A stretch of DNA of 39,034 nucleotides, from the NCBI GenBank assembly GCA_020723505.1, contig DYIT01000034.1, positions 1 to 39,034 on the forward strand, in the 5' to 3' direction. This DNA is from Candidatus Kuenenia stuttgartensis (GTDB lineage Bacteria; Planctomycetota; JAKEIC01; DYIT01). This document shows positions 13,679-22,625 of this stretch, one piece after another. The translations under genes were made by a program, and so were the position numbers. Position 1 is the first letter of the stretch; the number at the start of each line of letters is the position of its first letter. Below the pieces are notes generated by a model. The model was not told the DNA's origin. It worked only from the letters and a program-made list of their open reading frames with translations, and did not search any database.

Positions 13679-15140
13679 ATGGCGCCGTATTGACCCAAAC
13701 GTCGGCAGTGGCGACGCCCGTGTTGGCGTCCGCTCCCGCGATCACGAAGAAGCGGGGGCCGCCGCCGGTCGGCGAAATCGGGCTCATGGCCGATCCGCAG
13801 TTGTAGACATGCGCGCCGATGTCGTTCAGCCCGTTCCAGGAGCCGAACGTCCCGTCCGTCTGGATGTTGCATCCCCTCAATTCCGAGCTCGTCCCGCCGT
13901 AAGCCCCTTCGGCTACAATGACCTGGCCGAACGAGTTCCACACGAGGTGCTTCATCCTCTCCTTGGAGAGCGCCGTCACCGGGCTCCAGGTCCCAATCGC
14001 GCCGGAGACGAGCTGCGCCATGTAGCATTCGCCTATGGCGTTAGTGTCGCTGCTGCTGTTGGGGTCGGTGGAAGCCGCGTTCTCGCCGCCGGTCGTGTAG
14101 ATTCTCCCTCCGAAAGCGAAAGCGGCGAAGGAGCCCATGGCCTGGGGCATCGTCCTGGCCTGCAGGCTGAAGGGGGTCAGGGTCCCGTCGGAGTTCACGT
14201 CGGCGGCATAGATGGTATCCCGCGGATTGCCGGATCCCAGATACCCGCCCATCACGAAAAGCCTTCCCCTGTAGACGATTGCGCTGTGGCCGATGTGCGC
14301 GTCGGGCAGGGAACTCGTCGAAGAGGTCCAGGTCCCGAAAATCGCCCCGGTTGAGAGGTTCACGGCCGCGCTGTATACCGATGCGGTTCCGCCCGGCGTG
14401 TCGGTTGCGGTGTTCTGGCCGCCTATCACGTACAGATAGGCCGACCCGGCCGCCACCGGGCTGTTGCCGGAGTGCGCCGCGGCCATGGCGTGGAAGGCGC
14501 GGGCAGAAGGGAGATCCCCGAAACTGGACCACGACGCGGAGGACGAGAATGTCGCCCCGGACACCGTGAGCGTGAGGAAGCTCACCGTGGCCCTGTTGGT
14601 CGGCGTCCCGCCCGATGTCTGGCCTCCTGAAACGTACAAGTAGGCCTGCGTGTCGGTGTATGGGACCGTTTCGGCCCTAAGCCCCCTCAGGGCCTCGGGA
14701 TAGTCGGGCACGTCCGAGTTGCTGTTGCTCCACACGAGGTTGGAGGGGCTGAAGGGAGGTACGGAGACGATGTCGAGGTCCACGCCGTTGCTCGTGCCGT
14801 TCGCCGTTATGACGTAGACGGTCACGGTTCCGCCGGGGGTCAGGCCGGACGGCACGGTCACGATGATTGAATCCTCGGTCCAGCCTGCAGCCGACGGAAC
14901 GACGTCCGTGGGCACGGTGCTTTCAACGAACCTGACCGTGCCGGGGGACGAGAGGAAATCCGTGCCGTTGATTTCAATCGCCGTGCTCACCGGCGACTTT
15001 GGATCCGCGCATGAATTGATGTTGCTTATCGACGGCAGCGGAGGGGGAGGCGGCGGGTCGTCGTCGTCCTCGGAGCTGCAGCCGGCCATAATGGCCGCGG
15101 GAGCCAGCACGGCAAGCGCTATCAGGGCATATCTCTTCAT
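13677..15140 (-). CDS. Kelch-type beta-propeller lipoprotein with TIG domain
   Basis: 487 residues. Lipoprotein signal: MKRYALIALAVLAPAA then IMAGC (lipid-bearing Cys about 20), next an Asp4-Pro6 spacer. An IPT/TIG Ig-like domain follows (about 36-125; ISNINSCADPKSP through VTVPSGLTPGGTVTVYV). From about 130 there are six or so kelch-like repeats, each with a strand ending in V-GG (AYLYVSGGQ, AYLYVIGGQ, RLFVMGGYL, RIYTTGGEN) and a following xxWxS or xTWxP segment, which should close a beta-propeller. The start has GAGGAG upstream. It is probably displayed on the outer membrane or periplasmic face and binds a ligand or glycan; no catalytic motif is evident. It is transcribed away from the large Ig-like protein next door. 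Confidence 0.85.
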   Translation of the reverse strand: MKRYALIALAVLAPAAIMAGCSSEDDDDPPPPPPLPSISNINSCADPKSPVSTAIEINGTDFLSSPGTVRFVESTVPTDVVPSAAGWTEDSIIVTVPSGLTPGGTVTVYVITANGTSNGVDLDIVSVPPFSPSNLVWSNSNSDVPDYPEALRGLRAETVPYTDTQAYLYVSGGQTSGGTPTNRATVSFLTLTVSGATFSSSASWSSFGDLPSARAFHAMAAAHSGNSPVAAGSAYLYVIGGQNTATDTPGGTASVYSAAVNLSTGAIFGTWTSSTSSLPDAHIGHSAIVYRGRLFVMGGYLGSGNPRDTIYAADVNSDGTLTPFSLQARTMPQAMGSFAAFAFGGRIYTTGGENAASTDPNSSSDTNAIGECYMAQLVSGAIGTWSPVTALSKERMKHLVWNSFGQVIVAEGAYGGTSSELRGCNIQTDGTFGSWNGLNDIGAHVYNCGSAMSPISPTGGGPRFFVIAGADANTGVATADVWVNTAP

Positions 15141-15260
15141 CTTCTTCTCCTCAAACCAGCAGAACGCCCCGTAATCTGCCTTGAATGGGCATCGGAATAT
15201 TCAACGCAGTATCCGGGGAAACCATATATACAATATAACATACGTCATGATTGGCGGGTG

Positions 15261-17915
15261 ATGAAAATGGCAATCCGGATTGCAGGGCCGGCCGCCCTGC
15301 TGGCCTCGGGCGCCCTGGTATTCCTGGCGCTCCTCAATCTGAGCCTCATGCAGGACCCCGAAAGCAGGGAGATTCCATCTGCTGCCGCCGTGGAATCCGG
15401 CAGACCGCCGGGTGCGTCCGCACCGGCCCCGGACGTCGGGGGGGAGGACGGCGGATTCTCCGGCCTTCCTGAAAACCGGCTCATGGACGGCGGCTTTGCG
15501 CCTGCCGGTTCGTTCTCCCTGACAATCGTGGACCGCGACTCGAATCCTGTATCCGGGGCATCGGTGGGCATTCTTGACGAGAAACGGCTCTCCGGGCTGC
15601 TGGAGAAGATGCCATGGCGGGAGTGCCGGGTCATTTACGACACCGAAGCCCTGGTCGACAGGCACGGGGCGAAAGCCGTTTCCGGACCGGGCGGCGTCGT
15701 CGAACTGCCCGCGTTCGAGTGGGGAGCCCTGGTGAGCGCAAGGTCCGGGAAATCATGGGGGATGCTGCGCCTGGCCAGGATGCCGGTTTCGCTTGGGACG
15801 CTCGAAGTGATGCCCGACAGGTTCGCGGCCATCAGGGTTCTGGATTCGTCCGGCGGGCCGGTGGAAGACGCGGAGGTCATCATCGTCGGCAGGCGCGGCG
15901 GAAAGGACTTCCAGGCATGGTCCGGAAGGACTGCGGGCTCGGACGCGACAGCCGTTGCCAGGAATCTCGACCGGGAATACAGGTTCCAGAGGGATGCGTC
16001 GTATTCGGTTCATCCGGGGTTCCCCGTGGCCGGTTGCAAACCCGTGGCCATCGACCCCTTCAATTCCGGGGACAAGCCGTACACGGTCGTCCTTCCGGAG
16101 ACCGGGCGGCTTGCGGTCGAACTGGTCGACGCTGCCGGCAATCCCTGCCTCAAGTACCTCCCTGTCACGGCCGTCCTCGCCGGGGATTCCGGAGACGACA
16201 TTCCCGAGGAATACAGGTATTGCGCAGGCACGGTCGAGGCGTCTGGCGGCCGCGCGCTGTTCCGCCACGTCACGCCCGGCTCGAGGGTGGGCTTGTATGC
16301 ATATCCGATGTTCTGCCCCTTCAGGATGCATTTCGGAGAAGGTCCCAGGGCGGCGGGCCAGGAGGCGCTAATCCGGATTGAAGTCGAGGAATACGCGGTT
16401 CTGAAAGCCAGGCTTCTGGATGAAAACGGGGCCCCGGCCGGCCGGCTCGAGCTGAAATGCATGATTGAGCTCGAGAACAGTGACGGCATCGGAATCGGCA
16501 CCTTTTTCGATTATCTCTCCTCCGACGCGGACGGACGCCTGGAAAAGACCATCAAACCGGATCATTTCCTGTCGCGCGAGGACGGAGAGCCTTGCGGCGG
16601 AAGGATTAGTCTGTTCACAATGCCCGACTGCTCCGTCGCAGGAGCCATGACCGAGCTGAACGCAGTGATTGAGCTGCCTTCAGGGCTGCCGTCCGGCCCC
16701 TTCGACGCAGGGGACGTGGTCTTGGAGCGGTCGCCCCTCCTTGTCGACGGCAAGGTCGTCGACGGCGGCGGCCTTCCCGTCGCAGGCGCCTTGGTGACAA
16801 TCGCCAGCGAAGGGACAATGCAGTCCATAACCAGGAGTTTCAGGCAGCGCGAGGCGTTCGAAAGCGACCCGTGGCAGAACAAGAAGGCCGTATCCGGCCC
16901 GGACGGCGGATTCGAGATATACGCGTTCCCCGCAGACATGGGCTACGAAGAAAGGATTGGCGCGATGGCGTGGAAGCCCGGCCTCCTCGAGTCGCAGCCC
17001 GTCTTCTTCTCGCCTTCGGCAGGGGACATCGAGCTCTGCCTGGATTCGCCCGGAGGGGGCATCGAGGGCAGGCTCCTTCTCCCCGCGAATGCGCCCGGCG
17101 ATGCGGTCTGGATAAGAATCACGGGTTTGAAGACCGCTTTCGTCGAAGACGGCGGCAGCCTGCCTGTGACTCCGGGCAAGAGCGGCGCCTTCAGATTGCT
17201 CGGCCTTCCCTGCGGGAACGCGGTCGTGCAGGTAGGCGGAAGGGACGACCAGCTGCCCTCGTACGCGGCGGGCGTCGAGATAAAGGAGGGCGGGCCGGTG
17301 AGGGATCCGAGGTTCGATCCGCTCAATCTGAGGGGCATTCTGAGGCGGATCGTCGTCAGCGCCGCGGACCGGTCCGGCGCTCCGCTGGAAGGGGCGGCGG
17401 TAAGGCTCGACGGAAACCATTCCCCTGCCGGGTACACCGACAGGTTCGGGCATGCGGCGGTTGTAACTTGCAGGAGCGAGGTGGAAATCGAAGCCGGCAA
17501 GCCCGGATTCCGGAGCGTCTCGATGAAGACGACCGGCAGTGACGCGTCCTTCATCCTTGCCCCATGCATCCAGGTCAGGCTTGTGCTGGAGTGCGGCATG
17601 CCGCTCCCCGACCCTCCGCTGGAGGTGGCATGCAGTCTCAAGGGCCGGACGTATTCAGGGACGAAGGTTTTCCATCCCGGGGAATCCGGCAAGAAGGCCG
17701 AGTTCGAACTGCCCGCGCCCGGGTCATACGCTGTAGGACTTGCGGTCAGGAGGATTGTCGGGAATGATGACGGGCAGTATGCGAAGTTCGAGGACGTCGA
17801 AGGATTGTATCCGCCTGCAATCTTCGTCCGGGACTCGGATGAAGCCCAGGAGTTTCGCATCGAGGTAGCGCCCGATGTGCTGAAGAGGGTCCTGGACAGG
17901 GTCGGGGGGGACTGA
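15261..17915 (+). CDS. Large exported protein with repeated carboxypeptidase-regulatory-like (Ig-like) domains
   Basis: 884 residues from ATG 15261 (a GTG lies just before it; ATG at 15267 is also possible). A single N-terminal membrane segment (about 8-30) is not followed by a clear cleavage site, so it may stay anchored. The rest is a chain of beta-sandwich units with the carboxypeptidase D regulatory-like pattern of strand, turn and 'G.PVxGAxV': SNPVSGASVGIL (about 96), SGGPVEDAEVIIV (about 200), GGLPVAGALVTIA (about 505) and SGAPLEGAAVRLD (about 705). There are few cysteines and no enzyme motif. Such proteins are usually cell-surface scaffolds or adhesion modules. The 120-base gap to the kelch gene is AT-rich (CATATATACAATATAACAT) and should hold divergent promoters. 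Repeat copy 4 starts three bases after the stop. Confidence 0.82.
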   Translation: MKMAIRIAGPAALLASGALVFLALLNLSLMQDPESREIPSAAAVESGRPPGASAPAPDVGGEDGGFSGLPENRLMDGGFAPAGSFSLTIVDRDSNPVSGASVGILDEKRLSGLLEKMPWRECRVIYDTEALVDRHGAKAVSGPGGVVELPAFEWGALVSARSGKSWGMLRLARMPVSLGTLEVMPDRFAAIRVLDSSGGPVEDAEVIIVGRRGGKDFQAWSGRTAGSDATAVARNLDREYRFQRDASYSVHPGFPVAGCKPVAIDPFNSGDKPYTVVLPETGRLAVELVDAAGNPCLKYLPVTAVLAGDSGDDIPEEYRYCAGTVEASGGRALFRHVTPGSRVGLYAYPMFCPFRMHFGEGPRAAGQEALIRIEVEEYAVLKARLLDENGAPAGRLELKCMIELENSDGIGIGTFFDYLSSDADGRLEKTIKPDHFLSREDGEPCGGRISLFTMPDCSVAGAMTELNAVIELPSGLPSGPFDAGDVVLERSPLLVDGKVVDGGGLPVAGALVTIASEGTMQSITRSFRQREAFESDPWQNKKAVSGPDGGFEIYAFPADMGYEERIGAMAWKPGLLESQPVFFSPSAGDIELCLDSPGGGIEGRLLLPANAPGDAVWIRITGLKTAFVEDGGSLPVTPGKSGAFRLLGLPCGNAVVQVGGRDDQLPSYAAGVEIKEGGPVRDPRFDPLNLRGILRRIVVSAADRSGAPLEGAAVRLDGNHSPAGYTDRFGHAAVVTCRSEVEIEAGKPGFRSVSMKTTGSDASFILAPCIQVRLVLECGMPLPDPPLEVACSLKGRTYSGTKVFHPGESGKKAEFELPAPGSYAVGLAVRRIVGNDDGQYAKFEDVEGLYPPAIFVRDSDEAQEFRIEVAPDVLKRVLDRVGGD

Positions 17916-17917
17916 CA

Positions 17918-18040
17918 ATAACCCGGACGAGCCGGAAGCAGACGGGGATGAAGTGGGGCTCGTCCGGGTTATATCACGCGCTTCGCGCGTGCCTTTTGGC
18001 ACATAATTTCAATAGAATCAATTATAAGTTACTAGTGTCA
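17918..18040 (+). repeat. Interspersed double-hairpin repeat, copy 4
   Basis: ATAACCCGGACGAGCC (17918-17933) and GGCTCGTCCGGGTTAT (17957-17972) pair perfectly over 16 bp. The fixed second hairpin CACGCGCTTCGCGCGTG is at 17975-17991. The last GTG of that hairpin also starts a third one, GTGCC-TTTT-GGCAC (17989-18002), so the two cannot form fully at once. The tail (to about 18040, ATTATAAGTTACTAGTGTC) resembles the conserved tail of copies 1 and 6 but is diverged and a few bases shorter. Confidence 0.85.
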
Positions 18041-18115
18041 ATTCTTGACGGCCCCTGAGCGGCAATAGCGCTGATTTGGAGAAGGCGGCCGGGCGGGGAA
18101 TTCCGGAATGACCTT

Positions 18116-18613
18116 CTACAGCTTGACGCTCTTTATGCACTCCGGGCAGTAGAGCTTGCCGTCGAATTCCGCGACCGAATCCGCGGGATGGAAGCCCAGG
18201 CAGGCGGAGCAAATCCTCCTTCTTCCCGAGGCGCTCCTTCCGTCGGGCCCGGCCGCGTCGGCGGTGCCGCCGGTCAGGTCGGTTCCGCAGCTCATGCAGA
18301 ACTCGAAGCCGAAGTTAACTATTCCGCATGCCCTGCACTGCCTTATCAGCGATGCGTCTATGATCGGTTCCTGGGTATCGGCCGAGGGCTGGACGGGCAC
18401 GAACTCGCCCGTGCCGGTGATGCTCGCCCCGCATGCGGCGCAGTTTTTCTTGTCGCCCTGGAGCGCAAGCCCGCATTTCGGGCATCTCGTGATCTTCGGA
18501 GGCTGTTTCGGCTGCATCCCGCCTTTGTGCATGGGCTTGCCGCACTCCATGCAGAACGCTGAGGACTTGTCGTTGAGCTTGCCGCAGTTCTTGCAGAATA
18601 CCTTGACACCCAT
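18116..18613 (-). CDS. Protein with four zinc ribbons
   Basis: 165 residues with four CxxC...CxxC units: C7/C10 with C21/C24; CPKC with CAAC (about 44-62); CRAC with CMSC (about 92-110); and a wider CSAC ... YCPEC pair at the C-terminus that resembles a LIM-type or HNH-like zinc finger. Between units are short Gly/Pro/Lys linkers. No signal peptide or membrane segment, so cytoplasmic. Double zinc ribbons of this type appear in many bacterial regulatory and scaffold proteins, but no specific function can be assigned. A promoter (TTGGAC, 16 bases, TATAAT) lies upstream at 18643-18670. A 6-bp hairpin (18622-18639) next to the ribosome-binding site may affect translation. Confidence 0.85.
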   Translation of the reverse strand: MGVKVFCKNCGKLNDKSSAFCMECGKPMHKGGMQPKQPPKITRCPKCGLALQGDKKNCAACGASITGTGEFVPVQPSADTQEPIIDASLIRQCRACGIVNFGFEFCMSCGTDLTGGTADAAGPDGRSASGRRRICSACLGFHPADSVAEFDGKLYCPECIKSVKL

Positions 18614-18621
18614 GCGGATTC

Positions 18622-18639
18622 CCCGTCAAAGAAGACGGG
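18622..18639 (-). promoter_or_regulatory. Hairpin abutting the ribosome-binding site of the zinc-ribbon gene
   Basis: On the reverse strand CCCGTC, TTCTTT, GACGGG forms a 6-bp stem that ends in the GGGGA preceding the ATG at 18613. Folding would partly hide the ribosome-binding site. Weak evidence; chance cannot be excluded. Confidence 0.3.
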
Positions 18640-18642
18640 CAC

Positions 18643-18670
18643 ATTATAGAATTTTATTTGCGAGGTCCAA
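18643..18670 (-). promoter_or_regulatory. Sigma-70-type promoter for the zinc-ribbon gene
   Basis: Reverse strand: TTGGAC (18670-18665), 16-base spacer, TATAAT (18648-18643). The ATG is 30 bases further on at 18613. The -10 is perfect; the -35 matches the consensus in four of six positions. Confidence 0.55.
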
Positions 18671-18752
18671 AGCCCAAAGTCTGAAGTCGAAAATCGAATG
18701 CCGGGCATAGGGGCGGGCATCCGGCTGCGGTCCTCCCCGCATGGGAATTCCT

Positions 18753-18781
18753 TTGCATTTGATTATCCCCTTCCATAACAT
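18753..18781 (+). promoter_or_regulatory. Putative promoter for the exported pilin-tailed protein
   Basis: TTGCAT (18753-18758), 17-base spacer, TAACAT (18776-18781), 85 bases before the ATG at 18866. A run of seven T at 18845-18851, just ahead of the AGGAGGA ribosome-binding site, could be part of a leader structure. Confidence 0.4.
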
Positions 18782-18865
18782 TGATCCTCCATTTGAATGA
18801 CCGCATCCATCGAATCCGTTGCGACGAAGGCGGCGGTTTGACGGGTTTTTTTCAGGAGGATTCGA

Positions 18866-21439
18866 ATGCAGACGGGCAAAAAAGGCCTTTCAGGCGGCTT
18901 CAAGACCGCCATGTTCGCAATCGCCGCCGTCGCGGCGCTTATCCCGGCCGCGTCGCCGGCCTCGGCCGCCGACGGAGCGAAAACGGCGCTCGAGTTCCTC
19001 ATCCCGGACGATACCGCGGTGTTCGTGACCTTCCCCAACCTCGGGTCCGCCAGGGAGCAATGGAAGAACACCGCCCTATACAAGATATGGACCGACAAGG
19101 AGGTCGAGTTCGCGGTCGAGAAGCTGCTCGGCAACTTCGACAGCTTCAAGAAGGAGATGGAGGAGGAGTTCAGGAAGGCCACCGGGGCCGAGCTGGAGTC
19201 ATCCCTCGATATCCTGAAGGGCCAGCTGTCCTTCGCGGTCATCCGCCTCCCCGGCCAGACCGAAGAGACCCAAACCCCGCCTTCAATGGCCTTCGCGCTC
19301 GACTTCGGCAAGCAGAAGGAGACGCTCGACAAGCTGATTGAGTTCGTGAAGCAGGCCGTCGGCGGCGACAAGAAAGGCGTTATCGTCGGGAAGACCACAA
19401 TCGCCGGGACCGAAGTGTTCACTTACGGCAGGGAGAACGACCTGACGTTCCACTACGTGTTCCTCGGCGAAACCCTCTACATCACGATGGACGGCCCCAC
19501 GATGGAGGGGATTCTGAACGCGCGCGCAGGCAAGACCGACAAGGTCCTCGCCTCCAAGGACGCGTTCGTGCACGTCAGGAAGTCCACTGTGCGCGAGGGC
19601 GAAGAGGCGCTCTTCCTCTACGCGGACTTCAAGGCGGTCTCGGGCGGCATAGGCGAGGCGGCCGGAATCAACGCCGAGGAGCTCGCGAAGTCCATCTCAT
19701 CCCTCGGCGCGGACACGGTGAAGAGCATCGGGCTGTCGGTCACGTTCGCCGACGGAGGCATAAGCGACGCGCTGTACATCCACGCGCCCGGGGACAAGAA
19801 GGGCATGCTCAAGATCATATCGCTCGCAAAGACCGCGACCCCGCACCTGAACCTGGTGCCGGCCGACGCCATCTCCTACATGGGCCTCAAGCTCGACTTC
19901 GGCAGGATCTGGGACGTGACGATGGATATGATCAAGGCATTCGACGAGAAGGCCCTGGAAGAAATCAACGGCGAGCTCGCGGAATTCGCCAAGAAGACCG
20001 GGGTCAACATCCGCGAGGACCTCATCGGGTCGATTAGCGACGAAATCTCCTCCTTCAGCTCCTTCCCCAAGGGCGGCGGGCTCATTCCCGAGAGCGTCAT
20101 GGTGCTCTCCCTGTCCAATGCGGAGAGGTTCGAGGAGGCGTTCAGGAAGCTCATGGAAGCAGCGGGCATGGAGAGGAAGGAGCTCGCCTACAAGGGCCGC
20201 TCCATGAGGTATTTCACGGCCAGGATTGCCGCGCCGGGCGGGGCTCCGGGCAAGCCGGGGCCTGGCGAGGCGCCGCCCGAAGGACCCGGGGAGGAGGGAC
20301 CGGGGGGCCTTCCGGAGTCCCCCATACCGGGCATCGACATGAATTCCCTGCTGCTGCTCAACCTCACGAGCTTCCAGAACTACTTCATCGAGGGGAACTG
20401 CCTGTTCGTGTCGAACCTGACGCAGACGCTGAAGAAAGTGGTCGACAGGATTGAGGGAGGGGAAAAGTTCGTGTCCCTCGCCCGCAACCCGCACTACTCG
20501 AGGCTCGCGTCCAGGCTCCCCGGCAGCCCGGGGCTGATTATCTATTCCGACCTCAGGGGGATCTTCGACCTTGTCTACAACACTCTGCTGCCGCTCGGCC
20601 AGATGGGCGAGGTGTTCCTGCGCAAGCAGCTCAACGTGCCCTTCGAGAACGCGCTGCTGCCCAGGAGCGAGGCGATGTCGCAGCACCTGACCCCGTCGGT
20701 CTCGTGCGTGTCCACGATGCCTGAAGGCGTGATTATCTCCTCGTACTCCACGACGGGGGTGACCACAATCGGGCTCGCGGCCGCCGGGATTGCCGGCGCA
20801 GGCGCGGCGCTGTTCCTCGGCCAGCAGCGGGGCGGGAGGGGGATGGCCGAGGCGTACGAAACCGCCGCGATGGGCACGCTCAAGTCCGTCTGCACCGCAC
20901 AGGAGCAGTTCCGCATGGCGGTTTGCGTCGACCAGGACGGCAACGGCCAGGGCGAGTACGGGTTCTTCCAGGAGCTCGCGGGCACCGCGGGGCTCAGGGG
21001 CAACAAGGAGGGCAAGTCGCTCTCCGAATCCCCCTACATCCCGGCGGCCATGGGCTACTTGGACGAGAAGGGCAGGATCTACAGGAACGGGTACTATTTC
21101 AAGATTTACCTGCCCGGCGCGGAATCCGCGGCCGTCCCCGGGATTTCCCTGCCCGATCCTGACGCCAAGGCCGCCCCAAGGCAGGAGCAGGCGTGGTGCA
21201 TATACGCCTGGCCCGTCCAGTACGGCGTCACCGGCCGGAGGACGTTCTTCATGAACCAGTCGGGCCGAATCTACTATACGTACGCCTCGGTGAAGAACTA
21301 CGGCGGCGACAACGAGCCCGCGGTCGAAGCGGCGTTCGACGTTAAGGGCGTGAATCCCAGGAACATGGACGCCGTAATCGCCGACGCGACGCAGAACCTG
21401 GCCTCGGGCGACGGAGAGCTGTGGATGCCGGGGAACTGA
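18866..21439 (+). CDS. Large exported protein (DUF3352-like) with an embedded pilin-like C-terminal domain
   Basis: 857 residues, start fixed by AGGAGGA. Signal peptide 1-34 (MFAIAAVAALIPAASPASA). The next 420 residues repeat the pattern LEFLIPDDTAVFVTFPNL, LSFAVIRLP, ALFLYADFKAV, ISYMGLKLDF, typical of DUF3352-type periplasmic proteins. A Gly/Pro/Glu linker lies at about 455-490. A second beta-rich part follows. At 633-652 comes a hydrophobic run (IGLAAAGIAGAGAALFLG), then AYETAAMGTLKSVCTAQEQF and DQDGNGQGEYGFFQEL, the arrangement of type II/IV pilin-like proteins (hydrophobic stalk, long helix, globular head). The stalk is internal and lacks a prepilin cleavage site, so it is probably a membrane anchor or remnant of a fusion. 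Function unknown. Confidence 0.78.
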   Translation: MQTGKKGLSGGFKTAMFAIAAVAALIPAASPASAADGAKTALEFLIPDDTAVFVTFPNLGSAREQWKNTALYKIWTDKEVEFAVEKLLGNFDSFKKEMEEEFRKATGAELESSLDILKGQLSFAVIRLPGQTEETQTPPSMAFALDFGKQKETLDKLIEFVKQAVGGDKKGVIVGKTTIAGTEVFTYGRENDLTFHYVFLGETLYITMDGPTMEGILNARAGKTDKVLASKDAFVHVRKSTVREGEEALFLYADFKAVSGGIGEAAGINAEELAKSISSLGADTVKSIGLSVTFADGGISDALYIHAPGDKKGMLKIISLAKTATPHLNLVPADAISYMGLKLDFGRIWDVTMDMIKAFDEKALEEINGELAEFAKKTGVNIREDLIGSISDEISSFSSFPKGGGLIPESVMVLSLSNAERFEEAFRKLMEAAGMERKELAYKGRSMRYFTARIAAPGGAPGKPGPGEAPPEGPGEEGPGGLPESPIPGIDMNSLLLLNLTSFQNYFIEGNCLFVSNLTQTLKKVVDRIEGGEKFVSLARNPHYSRLASRLPGSPGLIIYSDLRGIFDLVYNTLLPLGQMGEVFLRKQLNVPFENALLPRSEAMSQHLTPSVSCVSTMPEGVIISSYSTTGVTTIGLAAAGIAGAGAALFLGQQRGGRGMAEAYETAAMGTLKSVCTAQEQFRMAVCVDQDGNGQGEYGFFQELAGTAGLRGNKEGKSLSESPYIPAAMGYLDEKGRIYRNGYYFKIYLPGAESAAVPGISLPDPDAKAAPRQEQAWCIYAWPVQYGVTGRRTFFMNQSGRIYYTYASVKNYGGDNEPAVEAAFDVKGVNPRNMDAVIADATQNLASGDGELWMPGN

Positions 21440-22614
21440 TGAAAATCAAACCGTCAAATCGGCTGGCCAATCTCGGCAAGTACGCGTTCGCAGAGGTGGA
21501 CAAGCTGGTCGCGGTCCTTCGAAGCAGCGGCGTGGAGCCGATTGACTTCGGCGTGGGTGATCCGCGAATCCCCACGCCGGAAATCGTCCGGGAAGGCTGC
21601 AAACAGGGGATTGATCGCCGCGCGTCGGCAGGCTATCCGCCCTACGACGGCCTTCCCGAGTTCAGGGAAGCGGTCGCCCGCTGGATGAAGAAGCGCTTCG
21701 GGGTCGAGTTGAATCCCTCGACCGAGATTGCCTCGACCATAGGATCGAAGGAGGGGATATTCAACTTCCCCGAGGCGTTCGTGAATCCCGGGGACTTGGT
21801 CCTAATCCCGTCTCCCGGGTATCCGCCCTATGCGAGGGGAACGAGGTTCGCAGAGGGCGTGCCGCATTTCTACCCGCTGCTCAAGTCGAACGGCTTTCTC
21901 CCCGACTTGAATGCGATTCCCAAGGAGGCGGTAAGGAAGGCCAGGATTCTCTGGATTAACTACCCGAATTCGCCCTCCGGCGTGACGGCTCCCCCAGCTT
22001 TCCTGAAGGAAGCCGCGGAGTTCGGCCGCAGGAACGGCATACTGGTCGCCTCGGACGAGGCGTATACCGAAATCTACTTCGGCTCCCCTCCCCACTCGAT
22101 TCTCGAGTTCGGCACTTCTAACGTCGTGGCGTTTCATTCCATGTCCAAGCGCAGCGCCATGACCGGGTATAGGTGCGGATGGGTCTGCGGCGACGCGGAA
22201 GCCGTGGCGGCTTTCAAGAAGCTCAAGACCAACATAGATTCGGGAACGCCGATGTTCGTCCAGGACGCCGCGATAGCCGCGCTTTCCGACGAGGCTCACG
22301 TGGCCGGGATGAGGGAGGAGTACCGCGTCAAGCGCGACATCATGACGGCCGCATTCAGCAGGCTCGGCCTTGAAAAATGCGTTCCCGATGCTACACTTTA
22401 TATCTGGCAGAAGGTCCCCATGGATTCTCCAGAATTCTGCAAGCGCCTGCTCCGCCCTGAGACGGCGGTCGTGGCCACTCCGGGGGACTGGATATCCGAC
22501 CCGACGCCTGAAGGCCTGAACCCGGGTGCAGGCTACGTGCGGTTCGCCCTGGTTGCAGACCTGGACGAAGTCCGCGAGGCCGCGAGCCGCATCGGGTCCA
22601 TGAGGCTGGATTGA
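21439..22614 (+). CDS. Class I/II PLP aminotransferase (LL-diaminopimelate aminotransferase-like)
   Basis: 391 residues from the ATG at 21439, which shares one base with the preceding stop. Fold-type I PLP enzyme: IDFGVGDPRIPTP at the N-terminus, YPPYDGLPEFREAVARW, PSPGYPPY, WINYPNSPSG (the conserved Asn), SDEAYTEIYF (Asp that pairs with the pyridine N), and FHSMSKRSAMTGYRCGW with the Schiff-base lysine at about K237. Best match by motif is the family of LL-DAP aminotransferases and succinyldiaminopimelate aminotransferases (DapC/DapL), giving a likely role in lysine and peptidoglycan precursor synthesis; aspartate or alanine specificity cannot be excluded. No other dap gene is nearby. Confidence 0.88.
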   Translation: MKIKPSNRLANLGKYAFAEVDKLVAVLRSSGVEPIDFGVGDPRIPTPEIVREGCKQGIDRRASAGYPPYDGLPEFREAVARWMKKRFGVELNPSTEIASTIGSKEGIFNFPEAFVNPGDLVLIPSPGYPPYARGTRFAEGVPHFYPLLKSNGFLPDLNAIPKEAVRKARILWINYPNSPSGVTAPPAFLKEAAEFGRRNGILVASDEAYTEIYFGSPPHSILEFGTSNVVAFHSMSKRSAMTGYRCGWVCGDAEAVAAFKKLKTNIDSGTPMFVQDAAIAALSDEAHVAGMREEYRVKRDIMTAAFSRLGLEKCVPDATLYIWQKVPMDSPEFCKRLLRPETAVVATPGDWISDPTPEGLNPGAGYVRFALVADLDEVREAASRIGSMRLD

Positions 22615-22625
22615 AAGGCTTGGCG

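Noticed and set aside
17996-18010. Sigma-54-type promoter (TGGCAC then TT)
   Set aside because: The -12 element lacks GC at the right place and the site lies in the tail of repeat copy 4.
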